A stretch of DNA of 64,000 bases from positions 52,981-116,980 of the forward strand of contig JAFKEU010000013.1 of the NCBI GenBank assembly GCA_017308475.1, in the 5' to 3' direction. The translations under genes were made by a program, and so were the position numbers. Shown here in pieces: positions 53,765 through 62,564 of this stretch (position 1 is its first letter; each line of letters starts with the position of its first letter). Source of the stretch: Alphaproteobacteria bacterium. Its GTDB lineage: Bacteria; Pseudomonadota; Alphaproteobacteria; Micropepsales; Micropepsaceae. The notes below the pieces were generated by a model. The model was not told the DNA's origin, searched no databases, and saw only the letters and a program-made list of their open reading frames with translations.

Positions 53765-54679
53765 ATGAAATTCGGATATTTGCTCCTGCCCGCCTTTCTG
53801 CTGGCGGGCACAGCGGCCATGGCCGCTGCGGTCACGGACGTCACCGTCTCCAGGCCCATGTCCTTTCCCGAGAGCCTGACTTCCACATCCGACGGCACGG
53901 TCTATGTCGGCAGCATGAACCTGGGCGAAGTCTATCGCGCCCTGCCGGGCAGCCGCCGTGCCACCACCTGGATCAGCAAGGAGCGGGGCGGTTTCGGCCG
54001 GGTCCTTGGCGTGCTTGCCGATGCGCGCACCAATACGCTCTATGTCTGCGACAACAATGGAGACAAGGCCTATCTGAAGACCTTCTCCACCCGTACGGCG
54101 GCGCTGTTGAAGACTTACGAACTTCCTGGCGGTGGCTTCTGCAACGACATCGCGCTGAGGGGCAACGACGCCTATATTACCGACACCAAGGGCGGCCGTG
54201 TACTCAAGCTGGCTGCCGGTACCGATGCGCTGACGGTCTGGTACACCAACGATCCCTCCGACCCGTCGCTTGACGGCGTGGTCTGGAAGGGTGATGCGCT
54301 CTACACCAACACCTACAATGGCAACCACCTGATCCGCATTTCGCTGAATGCCGATGGCACCGCCGGCAGGGACGTCAATCTCGCCACCTCGATGGACATC
54401 TTTCAGCCCGACGGCATGCGCCTTGGTCCCGATGGCGAGATCCTATTGGTGGAAGGCCGCGGCAAGGACGGCAACGGCCGGCTGGACAGAGTGACGATGA
54501 ATGGCGATAGCGCCACCATCACGGTGCTGAGACAAGGTCTCATGCTGCCGACTGCGGTGACGACGGTGGGCGCCACCGCCCTGGTCCTGGAAGCCAAGCT
54601 TAACTACCAGCGCGATCCGGCGCTGAAGGGCAAGGATCCGGGTACCTTCACGGCCTATACGGTTAAATTGCCGAAATAG
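53765..54679 (+). CDS. exported SMP-30/gluconolactonase-like (NHL-type propeller) protein
   Basis: 304-aa periplasmic protein. The ATG at 53765 follows GGGAG and opens a signal peptide (MKFGYLLLPAFLLAGTAAMA). The mature protein shows repeated propeller-blade motifs of the SMP-30 type: FPESLTSTSDGTVYVGSMNLGEVYR, LGVLADARTNTLYVCDNNG, FCNDIALRGNDAYITDTKGGRVLKL and FQPDGMRLGPDGEILLVEG. The Glu, Asn and Asp positions of lactonase metal sites are partly present. Lactonase activity is possible but unproven. A clear terminator follows. Confidence 0.8.
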   Translation: MKFGYLLLPAFLLAGTAAMAAAVTDVTVSRPMSFPESLTSTSDGTVYVGSMNLGEVYRALPGSRRATTWISKERGGFGRVLGVLADARTNTLYVCDNNGDKAYLKTFSTRTAALLKTYELPGGGFCNDIALRGNDAYITDTKGGRVLKLAAGTDALTVWYTNDPSDPSLDGVVWKGDALYTNTYNGNHLIRISLNADGTAGRDVNLATSMDIFQPDGMRLGPDGEILLVEGRGKDGNGRLDRVTMNGDSATITVLRQGLMLPTAVTTVGATALVLEAKLNYQRDPALKGKDPGTFTAYTVKLPK

Positions 54680-54698
54680 TTTTTGGCGCGTTGACCGG

Positions 54699-54735
54699 TA
54701 AACGGCGTGCCCTGCGGGGTATGCCGTTTATTTTT
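54699..54735 (+). terminator. intrinsic terminator after the SMP-30-like gene
   Basis: Perfect 8-bp arms TAAACGGC (54699-54706) and GCCGTTTA (54723-54730), extended inward by further pairs including wobbles to about 14 bp, with a four-base loop. Five T residues follow directly (54731-54735). It begins 20 bp after the stop codon. Confidence 0.85.
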
Positions 54736-54836
54736 GCCACTCCGATGGCGGACCAAATGCCCAAATTGCAGGCAGCCCAGTCGACTGCCGCCATGCGTCC
54801 CAAAAACCTTTTGCGGCGCCGCAAGGATGGGCCAAT

Positions 54837-55505
54837 ATGACGGCCATGGTCAGTGTCATCATCCCCACTTTGAATGCCGATCGCCTGCTGCCGCGCTGCT
54901 TCGACAGCCTGATTGCAGGCGCAGTACGCGGCGTGGTGCGCGAGGTCATCGTCGCCGATGGCGGCTCCACGGACGCCACGCTGGCGATCGCGGACGCCGC
55001 AGGCGCCCATATCGTCCATGCCGGCAAAAGCCGCGCCGCCCAACTGGCTGCAGGCGCCGCCGCGGCAAAGTGCGACTGGCTTCTGTTCCTGCATCCGGAG
55101 ACGGCCCTGGAACAGGGCTGGGATACGGAAGTGGAATCCTTCGTCGACCAGGCGCTGCCGGAGCGACAGCGCGCCGCGGTGTTCCGCTTTGCGCTGGAGG
55201 ATTTCGGGGGCGAAGCCCGCCGTGCCGAGGCCCAAGCCGCGCTGCGTTCGGTATTGCTGGCACTTCCTTATGGTGACCAGGGATTGCTGATGCCCCGCCG
55301 CCTTTACAAGCGGGTCGGGGGTTATCGCCCGCTGGCGCGCCTGGAGGATGCCGACATTGTGCGCCGTGTTGGCCGCCGTCGTCTGGTGCAACTTCGGGCG
55401 CGGGCGGTAAATGTCGCCCGCCCGCCCAAGGGCACGTTGCGCGGGCTGGCGCTCAGCCTGCTGCATGCGCTGCGTGTGCCATCAGCGGTATTGGCGAAAC
55501 TGTAA
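54837..55505 (+). CDS. family 2 glycosyltransferase
   Basis: 222-aa GT-A-fold protein: VSVIIPTLNADRLLPRCFDSLI at the N-terminus, EVIVADGGSTDATLAIAD (nucleotide-sugar site) and LLFLHPETALEQGWDTEV, in which the expected DxD motif reads HPE, as in the TIGR04283-like subgroup of short GT2 enzymes. ALPYGDQGLLMPRRLYKRVGGY is also typical of that subgroup. Donor and acceptor unknown. No membrane helix. It lies alone between a terminator and the convergent lytic transglycosylase gene, whose stop is 3 bp away. Confidence 0.83.
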   Translation: MTAMVSVIIPTLNADRLLPRCFDSLIAGAVRGVVREVIVADGGSTDATLAIADAAGAHIVHAGKSRAAQLAAGAAAAKCDWLLFLHPETALEQGWDTEVESFVDQALPERQRAAVFRFALEDFGGEARRAEAQAALRSVLLALPYGDQGLLMPRRLYKRVGGYRPLARLEDADIVRRVGRRRLVQLRARAVNVARPPKGTLRGLALSLLHALRVPSAVLAKL

Positions 55506-55508
55506 GGT

Positions 55509-57251
55509 TCAGCGGCCCGTTTCGGCGCTGACACGCAGCGGCGCGGTGCTGGACGAAGCTGAGATTCCCGGCGCCGGATGATAGATCGGCCAGGCGCCGC
55601 TGGCTGTTTCCTCAAGGCTCCGGGCCTCCTGGCCGAAACGGCGGCGATAGAGCCAGTGATAGAGCATCAGTCGCTTCACATAGGAGCGCGTCTCGTAGAC
55701 CGGAATGCTTTCCACGAAGAGCAGGGGGTCATTGGCGCCCGCCTTGGTTGCCAGCCAGCGGTTCACCGCCAGCGGCCCGGCATTATAGGCACCGCCCAGT
55801 TCCAGCAGGTTGCCGTCCAACTGGTTCAGCAACCGCTCGATATAGCGCTGGCCCACCGACAGCGAAGTTCCCGGATCATAAAGCGTGTCAGGGTCGGCCA
55901 CGCCCAGATGCCTGGCGGTGGCCGGCATGAGCTGCATCAGGCCGCGTGCACCGGCGGGCGAGGTGGCCCGGGTTTGAAAGCGGCTTTCAATGCGCGCGAA
56001 GGCCAGCACCAGCGACGAATCGATCTTGTATCCGCCGTCAGGATTGTAGGCTGGCATGGGGAACAGGCCCGTCAGCATGATACCACGGGCGGCACATTTC
56101 TCGCTCGCGCGCAGTTCCACATTGGCCACGCCGATGTCGCGGGCCAGCGCCGCCATCGCCGGATCGAGCCGCTCGTCATTGTTGACGAAAGCGCGATTGA
56201 GTTCGGGTCCGACATAGTCGCTTTCGCCGATCTGCCATAGCGCCACGGCGCGGCGTGCCGCCGGATCGTGCATAAGGTCCCGGAAATCAGCCTCATTGAG
56301 GACAGCATCGGCAAAGCCGGTCTGGGTATCGATGCCCAGGATACTTTCGGCGATCAGGCCATAGAAACTGGGTTCCTTGCCGGCGGCGAAATCCAGCAGT
56401 GTCACCACCTTCTGTGGATCGCCCTCCTGCATATGCGCCCGCGCGGCCCAGAAGGCGGCCTGGGCGCGCAGGCTGTTCTGCGCAGCGGGCGTCTCTGCCA
56501 GCTTTTCCAACTGCTCCTCCGCGTCCTTCCAGCGGCCAATACGATAGGCGGCAAGCCCAGCATCCCACATCAATTGCGGAACGGCGGGATCCGAGACCGA
56601 AACGGCCACCGCATAGGCGTCGGCATCGCGGCTTTCCGCGCGGTAAGAGGCAGCGATGCGATGGGCCAGGATGGCGTGGTCAGTGGGCGTGACAGCGGCT
56701 TCCACCGAGCGCATCAACGCCAGCGCCTGGTCGGGTTTTCCCTCCTTGATGGCCGACAGGACGGCAGGCATCACGCTGCGACCTGCTTCCGCCGAGGGAT
56801 AGGGCTCGGACAACTCCACATCCTCATAGCCGCCGGACCGGCTGCCCACGCTTGTGGGCGCAGGGATGTTAGTGACCACCGCCACGGTGATGAGCTTGTG
56901 ATGGCGGCGCACCTTGCGGGTGGAATGGGCAACTGCCAACCGATAGATGCGATCGGCGATCGCCAGGTCGCGATATTCGTTCAGCCAGTCCTTGAGGTCG
57001 CCGATTCTGACGCTGCGGGGCGAGGCGGAGAGCAGATGCAATCCCTCGGCATAGCCCAGCAGGATGGGATCGCCGATCTTGGCAAAAAGGATTCGGGCGC
57101 GGGAATATTGGCCCGCCCGCTCGGCCGCCATCACCTGGCGATAGAGGGCAACGTCATCGGGACTCAGGACACGTGGCGCGGCGGGACCGGCGACTGCGGG
57201 CGTCGCCGGCGGTGTCTCTGCGACGGCGCCGCCGCATAGTGCGGCCAGCAC
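55509..57251 (-). CDS. soluble lytic murein transglycosylase
   Basis: Cleaves peptidoglycan between MurNAc and GlcNAc with formation of anhydro ends. 580 aa from the GTG at 57251. A long alpha-superhelical ring region (about 30-400) precedes the SLT domain with the catalytic Glu in AFARIESRFQTRATSPAGARGLMQLMPATA and GGAYNAGPLAVNRW. The GTG start cuts the signal peptide short (MLAALCGGAVAETPP). Ten codons upstream in frame, from an ATT at 57281 preceded by GGGGCG, the DNA encodes FRRIAFTIGVLAALCGGAVA, a perfect signal peptide, so translation may begin at a non-standard codon. Convergent with the GT2 gene. Confidence 0.9.
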   Translation of the reverse strand: MLAALCGGAVAETPPATPAVAGPAAPRVLSPDDVALYRQVMAAERAGQYSRARILFAKIGDPILLGYAEGLHLLSASPRSVRIGDLKDWLNEYRDLAIADRIYRLAVAHSTRKVRRHHKLITVAVVTNIPAPTSVGSRSGGYEDVELSEPYPSAEAGRSVMPAVLSAIKEGKPDQALALMRSVEAAVTPTDHAILAHRIAASYRAESRDADAYAVAVSVSDPAVPQLMWDAGLAAYRIGRWKDAEEQLEKLAETPAAQNSLRAQAAFWAARAHMQEGDPQKVVTLLDFAAGKEPSFYGLIAESILGIDTQTGFADAVLNEADFRDLMHDPAARRAVALWQIGESDYVGPELNRAFVNNDERLDPAMAALARDIGVANVELRASEKCAARGIMLTGLFPMPAYNPDGGYKIDSSLVLAFARIESRFQTRATSPAGARGLMQLMPATARHLGVADPDTLYDPGTSLSVGQRYIERLLNQLDGNLLELGGAYNAGPLAVNRWLATKAGANDPLLFVESIPVYETRSYVKRLMLYHWLYRRRFGQEARSLEETASGAWPIYHPAPGISASSSTAPLRVSAETGR

Positions 57252-57390
57252 GCCGATCGTGAATGCGATGCGCCTGAAAATCTTAACGCCCCGGACAGTT
57301 GGTTCCGCCAGAAACCCAACGGCACCATATCGTTAGCGTGCGCCGCCGGATCCGGCAACCACCTTATGGTCATTTTGGTTTCAACACCGT

Positions 57391-58194
57391 TTAGCCGGGC
57401 GCGTTTAACCGGTCGCGCACCGCCTGCAGGTCGCGCCAGGCCAGCTTCTTGTGCGCGGGTTGGCGCAACAGATAGGCCGGATGCAGCGTAGGCATCAGTG
57501 GTACCAGCTGGTCGCCCACCCGATAGTCCATCCAGCGGCCGCGGATCTTCATGATGCCGTCGGTCTTGCCCACCACATGGCGAGCCGCCACCGCCCCCAG
57601 AAGGATGATCACCTTCGGCTGTGCCAGCTCGATGTGCCGGCGCAGGAATGGCAGGCACTGGGCTGCCTCCTCGGGCGTGGGGTCGCGATTGTCCGGCGGG
57701 CGCCAGTTGATCACATTGGTGATATAGGCATTGCGCGCGCGGTCCAGTCCGATGCTCGCCAGCATCTTGTCCAGCAATTGCCCGGCGCGGCCGACAAAGG
57801 GCTTGCCGATGCGGTCTTCCTCGCGGCCCGGCGCTTCGCCGATCAGCATTACCGGGGCCAGTTCTGTCCCGTCGGCGAAGACTGTGTTGGTGGCGCCGCG
57901 CTTGAGGGCGCAGCCCTCGAAACTTTCCATGACGGCGCGCAGTTGCGCCAGGTTAGTGGCCGCCGCCGCCAGGTTCTGGGCGGTGCCGATTGCATCTTCC
58001 GGGATGAGGCTCGCGGCAGGCATGGCTGCCGGCCTTGTCGGCGCCGGACGTGCTGCGGGGAGTGGCAGGGGCGGCATTGTCGCGGCCGGCAGGGGCACCC
58101 TGGCCGCCAGACGGTTCACTGGCGACTCTGCGATGGCCTCATCGGCACCGGCTTCCACCAGCCAGTCGAGCATTGCGAAAGGGTCACCTGCCAT
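57391..58194 (-). CDS. uracil-DNA glycosylase, family 4-type
   Basis: 267-aa base-excision enzyme that removes uracil from DNA. A Pro/Ala-rich N-terminal part (about 1-75) precedes the UDG domain: the uracil-binding GEAPGREEDRIGKPFVGRAGQLLDKML, YITNVINWRPPDNRDPTPEE and PTLHPAYLLRQPAHKKLAWRDL, with the His of motif 3. The iron-sulfur ligands of this subgroup start with FEGCALKRGATNTVF, where only one of the two Cys of the thermophilic enzyme's first CxxC pair remains, as in other alphaproteobacterial members I recall. It is divergent from the ETF-QO gene. Confidence 0.9.
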   Translation of the reverse strand: MAGDPFAMLDWLVEAGADEAIAESPVNRLAARVPLPAATMPPLPLPAARPAPTRPAAMPAASLIPEDAIGTAQNLAAAATNLAQLRAVMESFEGCALKRGATNTVFADGTELAPVMLIGEAPGREEDRIGKPFVGRAGQLLDKMLASIGLDRARNAYITNVINWRPPDNRDPTPEEAAQCLPFLRRHIELAQPKVIILLGAVAARHVVGKTDGIMKIRGRWMDYRVGDQLVPLMPTLHPAYLLRQPAHKKLAWRDLQAVRDRLNAPG

Positions 58195-58261
58195 CGTCCG
58201 ATCTTAGACTTTTGGCGCCCGCCAATGCCAGTGTAGAAGAGGTCCAAACAACAGGCGACCC

Positions 58262-59908
58262 ATGGCCGACATTGCCCGCGAAAGCATGGAGTATGACGTC
58301 GTCATCGTTGGCGGCGGGCCGGCGGGGTTGGCGGCGGCGATCCGCCTGAAGCAGCTTTCACCCCAGGCCAGCGTCTGCCTACTGGAAAAAGGCTCGGAGA
58401 TCGGCGCCCATATCCTGTCGGGCGCGGTGATCGATCCCCGCGCCTTGAGCGAACTGATTCCGGATTGGAAGGAGAGGGGCGCACCTGTCGACACGCCCGT
58501 CACCGATGACCGTTTCGTCTGTTTCACCAGGAGCAGGGCCTTCCCGCTTCCCCATGTCCTGTTTCCGCCCCTGATGAGCAATCGCGGCAACTTCATTGTC
58601 AGCCTTTCCAACCTCTGCAAATGGCTGGGCACCGAGGCCGAGGGTCTGGGCGTGGAAATCTATCCCGGGTTCCCCGCCGCCGACCTGATCGTCGAAGATG
58701 GCGTGGTGAAAGGCGTGATCACCGGCGACATGGGCGTGGCGAAGGACGGTCACCAAAAGGACGGTTTCACCCCGGGGATGGCGCTGCGCGGCAAGTACAC
58801 GCTGTTCGCGGAAGGCGCGCGCGGTTCTCTGTCGAAAGTGCTCGGGCGGACCTTCTGCCTGCATGAGGGCGGCGAGCCGCAGAAGTTTGGCATCGGCTTG
58901 AAAGAACTGTGGGAACTGCCCAAGGACAGCCACAGGCCGGGCCTTGTCCTGCACGGCATGGGCTGGCCGCTGGACAGCGACACCGGCGGCGGACTGTTTC
59001 TCTATCATTGGGGCGAGAATTTCTGTTCGGTCGGATTCGTGGTCCATCTCAACTATCGCAATCCCTGGCTGGATCCCTTCGCCGAGTTCCAGCGCGCCAA
59101 AACCCATCCCGCGGTGGCGGCGCTGCTAAGAGACGGCAAGCGCATCGGCTATGGCGCGCGTGCTCTCACCGAAGGCGGCTACCAGTCGGTGCCGAAGCTG
59201 GTGTTTCCCGGCGGCGCGTTGATCGGCTGCGCCGCGGGCTTCATGAACCTGCCGCGCATCAAGGGCAGCCATAATGCGATGAAGACGGGGATGCTGGCAG
59301 CCGAAAGCGTCGCCGCCGCGCTCCGGGCCGGTCGCGCAGGCGATGTGCTGGCCGACTACGACGATGCCTGGCGCAAAAGCTGGGTAGGCAGGGATCTTTG
59401 GCGCGTGCGCAATGCCAAGCCTCTCTGGTCAAGGCTGGGAACATGGCTGGCATTGCCCCTGATCGGGCTGGATCTCTGGACCAACCAGCTTTTCGGGTTT
59501 TCCCTGTTTGGAACCATGGGCCATGGCGCGCCCGACTATGCGGTCCTGCGCAAGGCGTCGGAGAGCGCGCGCATCGATTATCCCCGTCCTGACGGCAAGT
59601 TAACCTTCGACCGGCTTTCCAGTGTGTTTCTTTCGGGTACCAATCACGAGGAAGACCAGCCGGTTCATCTGAGGCTGTCCGATCCGGCCATTCCCATTTC
59701 GGTCAATTTGCCCGAATATGGCGAACCGGCGCAGCGATACTGCCCGGCCGGCGTCTACGAGGTGGTCGAAGAGGCCGGCGGACCCCGGTTCCAGATCAAC
59801 GCGCAAAACTGCGTGCATTGCAAAACGTGCGACATCAAGGATCCGTCGCAGAACATCACCTGGGTTCCGCCTGAAGGCGGCGGCGGCCCCAACTACGTCA
59901 ATCTCTAG
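58262..59908 (+). CDS. electron transfer flavoprotein-ubiquinone oxidoreductase
   Basis: Membrane-bound flavoprotein that passes electrons from ETF (fatty-acid and amino-acid oxidation) to ubiquinone. 548 aa, the usual length. FAD-binding GGGPAG (17-22 region, YDVVIVGGGPAGLAAAIRL), the quinone-binding and membrane-associated region around WSRLGTWLALPLIGLDLW, and the C-terminal 4Fe-4S cluster from Cys494, Cys517, Cys520 and Cys523 (YCPAGVYE and NCVHCKTCDIKDP). All ligands are present. The ETF genes are not in the window. Its stop overlaps the AGGAGG ribosome-binding site of the next gene. Confidence 0.96.
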   Translation: MADIARESMEYDVVIVGGGPAGLAAAIRLKQLSPQASVCLLEKGSEIGAHILSGAVIDPRALSELIPDWKERGAPVDTPVTDDRFVCFTRSRAFPLPHVLFPPLMSNRGNFIVSLSNLCKWLGTEAEGLGVEIYPGFPAADLIVEDGVVKGVITGDMGVAKDGHQKDGFTPGMALRGKYTLFAEGARGSLSKVLGRTFCLHEGGEPQKFGIGLKELWELPKDSHRPGLVLHGMGWPLDSDTGGGLFLYHWGENFCSVGFVVHLNYRNPWLDPFAEFQRAKTHPAVAALLRDGKRIGYGARALTEGGYQSVPKLVFPGGALIGCAAGFMNLPRIKGSHNAMKTGMLAAESVAAALRAGRAGDVLADYDDAWRKSWVGRDLWRVRNAKPLWSRLGTWLALPLIGLDLWTNQLFGFSLFGTMGHGAPDYAVLRKASESARIDYPRPDGKLTFDRLSSVFLSGTNHEEDQPVHLRLSDPAIPISVNLPEYGEPAQRYCPAGVYEVVEEAGGPRFQINAQNCVHCKTCDIKDPSQNITWVPPEGGGGPNYVNL

Positions 59909-59912
59909 GAGG

Positions 59913-61625
59913 ATGCGGTTGTTGCATCGGATTTCACTTCTGCTCGTCGCGGGTCTTCTGGCCGGATGCACCAACATGGCATTGCCGGGCCAGGCGACGG
60001 TGCCTGCGTCGCCGGACGCGGCAGACGCCAAGCAGGCGCAGGCTTTCTCCACTTATCTGTCGGCGCGTTTTGCCGCCGGCGAGCATGATCTGCACCAGGC
60101 AGCGGCCTATTACGGCAGGAGCCTGGCCGACGATCCTTCCAATCCCAGCCTCCTGGCGCTGTCTTTCTTCTATGCCAGCACCGCCGGTGACATGGACGCC
60201 GCGGGCAAATATGCCCAGAAGGTCGTCACCGCCGATCCCGATGACCGCGCCGCGCGGCTGGCATTGGCCGTAATTGACCTGAAGCAGAAGGATTATGCCG
60301 GGGCGCGGGAAAATCTGGCGCAGTCGGCCAAGGGACCATTCACACTTCTGACCTTGTCGTTGCTCGATGCCTGGGCGGCGGCGGGCCAGCATGACGCCGC
60401 CGCGGTAGAGAATGATCTGACGACACTTCGTGCCCAGAAGGGAGCCGAAAATCTGGCGGCGTTCCATTCCGCGCTGCTGCACGAATTCCTGGGCGATACC
60501 AAGATGGCCGCCGCCGATTATCTGAAGGCGATGGCTGGCACCACGGTGACCCCTCGGGTGCTGGAGGCCTATGGCCGTTTCCTCGAACGCACCGGCCGAC
60601 GCGAGGAAGCCGCCGCGCTCTACCACGCCCATGCCTCCAATCAGGGGCTTGCCGCCGTCACCAAACCGGGGCTGGCGCGCATTGCCGGCAGTGAAAAGCC
60701 GGCGAGCCTGGTCCGCTCCGCCCAGGACGGAGTCGCCGAGGCCCTGTTTGGCATCGCCGCGTCGCTCAGCGGCGAACAGAGCGCCGACGTCTCCATCCTC
60801 TATCTGCGCATGGCGATCTACCTGCGGCCGGACCTCAACCTGGCCCATATCCTTCTGGCTGACCGCTTCGAGACCCTGGGCAAGTTCGATCAGGCCATCG
60901 CCATCTATCAGGCGATTCCGCAATCCTCGCCCTATTATCGCATGGCGGCGGTGCAGGCGGCTCTGGATCAGCAGCGCAGCGGCCAGAATAACGCCGCCAT
61001 TGCTAGCCTGAAGAAACTGGTTGCCGCCAATGCCGACGACGTGGAAGGCTGGACCGCGCTGGGTGACACCTATCGTGCCGGCGAAAAATATGCCGATGCC
61101 GTCAGCGCCTATGACCATGCGGTCGCGGTGCTGGGAACCCCGCAGCGCAAGGACTGGACGCTCTTTTATGCCCGCGCCATGGCCAAGGAGAAGCTGGGAC
61201 GGCTCGACGAGTCGGAGGCCGATATCCAGACCGGCCTGAAATTGTCAGCCGACCAGCCCGAACTGCTGAACTATCTGGGCTACAGTTGGGTGGACAGGGG
61301 CCGGCGCATTCCCGAAGCACTGACCATGCTGGAAAAGGCGCGCACCCTGCGGCCCTATGACGGTTATATCGTCGACAGCGTGGGATGGGCTTATTTCAAG
61401 CTGGGCCGCTATCAGGAAGCAGCGCGCACGCTTGAAGCCGCCGTGCTGCTGGTGCCCGGCGATCCCACCATCAACGACCATTTCGGCGACGCGCTGTGGC
61501 GGGCCGGCCGCAAGCTGGAAGCCCGCTTCCAGTGGAATCACGCCCTGACCTTCAGCGACGACGATACCGACAAGGCCACGATCGCACGCAAGCTGAAATC
61601 TGGCTTGGCCAAGCTGCCGGTCTGA
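59913..61625 (+). CDS. TPR-repeat lipoprotein
   Basis: 570-aa lipoprotein with a signal and lipobox (LLVAGLLAGCTN, lipidated Cys19) followed by about ten tetratricopeptide repeats, for example LALSFFYASTAGDMDAAGKYAQKVVTADPDD and GWAYFKLGRYQEAARTLEAAVLLVPGD. TPR lipoproteins of this size in alphaproteobacteria are thought to scaffold envelope complexes; the partners are unknown. The ATG at 59913 directly abuts AGGAGG (zero spacing), too close for good initiation; the TTG codons at 59919 and 59922 have normal spacing and keep the whole signal peptide, so they may be the true start. Confidence 0.83.
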   Translation: MRLLHRISLLLVAGLLAGCTNMALPGQATVPASPDAADAKQAQAFSTYLSARFAAGEHDLHQAAAYYGRSLADDPSNPSLLALSFFYASTAGDMDAAGKYAQKVVTADPDDRAARLALAVIDLKQKDYAGARENLAQSAKGPFTLLTLSLLDAWAAAGQHDAAAVENDLTTLRAQKGAENLAAFHSALLHEFLGDTKMAAADYLKAMAGTTVTPRVLEAYGRFLERTGRREEAAALYHAHASNQGLAAVTKPGLARIAGSEKPASLVRSAQDGVAEALFGIAASLSGEQSADVSILYLRMAIYLRPDLNLAHILLADRFETLGKFDQAIAIYQAIPQSSPYYRMAAVQAALDQQRSGQNNAAIASLKKLVAANADDVEGWTALGDTYRAGEKYADAVSAYDHAVAVLGTPQRKDWTLFYARAMAKEKLGRLDESEADIQTGLKLSADQPELLNYLGYSWVDRGRRIPEALTMLEKARTLRPYDGYIVDSVGWAYFKLGRYQEAARTLEAAVLLVPGDPTINDHFGDALWRAGRKLEARFQWNHALTFSDDDTDKATIARKLKSGLAKLPV

Positions 61626-61635
61626 AAGGTCCGCC

Positions 61636-62559
61636 ATGATCCGTGAGCTGGCGCCGGCCAAGATCAATCTATTCCTGCATGTAGGAGCACGCCGCGACGA
61701 TGGCTTTCATCCGTTGCAAAGCCTGGCGGTCTTCACCGGCGGCGAAGCGGCAGCCGATCGTGTTTCCCTGGCACCAGCGGACGATCTGTCACTTGCGCTG
61801 GACGGGCCCTTCGCCGGAGGGCTTGAGGCAGAGAGCAACAACCTGGTCCTTGGCGCCGCTCGCCTTCTTGCGGCCGGGGCCTCGGGCGCGCCTGTCGCTG
61901 CCATCACCCTGACCAAGAACCTGCCGGTGGCTTCGGGCATTGGCGGCGGCTCGTCCGATGCTGCCGCCACATTACGCGGCCTGCGCGTGCTTTGGAATCT
62001 GCCGTTGGACGATGCGGCACTCTGCGATATGGCGGCATCCCTGGGCTCGGATGTTCCAGTTTGCATCGCTGCCGTTCCGGCCTTCATGGAAGGACGGGGC
62101 GAAATCCTCACGCCTGTCGCCGCCATGCCGCGCCTGGCGCTTTTGCTGGTCAATCCGGGCGTGCCGGTGCCCACGCGCAATGTCTTCGCCGCGCTGAAGA
62201 CCCGGCGCGGCACGGACATGGCGTTGCCGCGCGGCGCCTTTCGCGATACCGGCGACCTGCTGCGGTTTCTGGAGACGACCGGCAACGACCTGGAAGAACC
62301 GGCGCGCGCCATCCAGCCGCTCATCGGCGAGGTGCTTGGCGCCATTGCGCGCCAGCCCGGCGCGCTGGTCAGCCGCATGTCGGGCAGCGGTGCCACCTGC
62401 TTCGGCATTTTCGCAGACGACGATTGCTGCGCGCGCGCTGCAAATGCCTTGCGGTCGGCTCATCCTGGCTGGTGGACCGCCGCCAGTTTCGTACCCGAAC
62501 GCGGGCTTTCCGTCGAACAGGTAGGGCAGGACATCGGGCCCACGCCGGAAGGGCTTTGA
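61636..62559 (+). CDS. ispE: 4-diphosphocytidyl-2-C-methyl-D-erythritol kinase
   Basis: GHMP-family kinase of the non-mevalonate isoprenoid pathway. 307 aa. Lys/Asn motif APAKINLFLHVG at the N-terminus, the glycine-rich ATP loop LPVASGIGGGSSDAAATLRGL, and the late GHMP motif SRMSGSGATCFGIF. The catalytic Asp lies in SDAAATL and the substrate-binding HPLQSL is early. It follows the TPR gene by 10 bp and is convergent with the polyprenyl synthase gene, which uses the same pathway's products. Confidence 0.95.
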   Translation: MIRELAPAKINLFLHVGARRDDGFHPLQSLAVFTGGEAAADRVSLAPADDLSLALDGPFAGGLEAESNNLVLGAARLLAAGASGAPVAAITLTKNLPVASGIGGGSSDAAATLRGLRVLWNLPLDDAALCDMAASLGSDVPVCIAAVPAFMEGRGEILTPVAAMPRLALLLVNPGVPVPTRNVFAALKTRRGTDMALPRGAFRDTGDLLRFLETTGNDLEEPARAIQPLIGEVLGAIARQPGALVSRMSGSGATCFGIFADDDCCARAANALRSAHPGWWTAASFVPERGLSVEQVGQDIGPTPEGL

Positions 62560-62564
62560 CAGGA

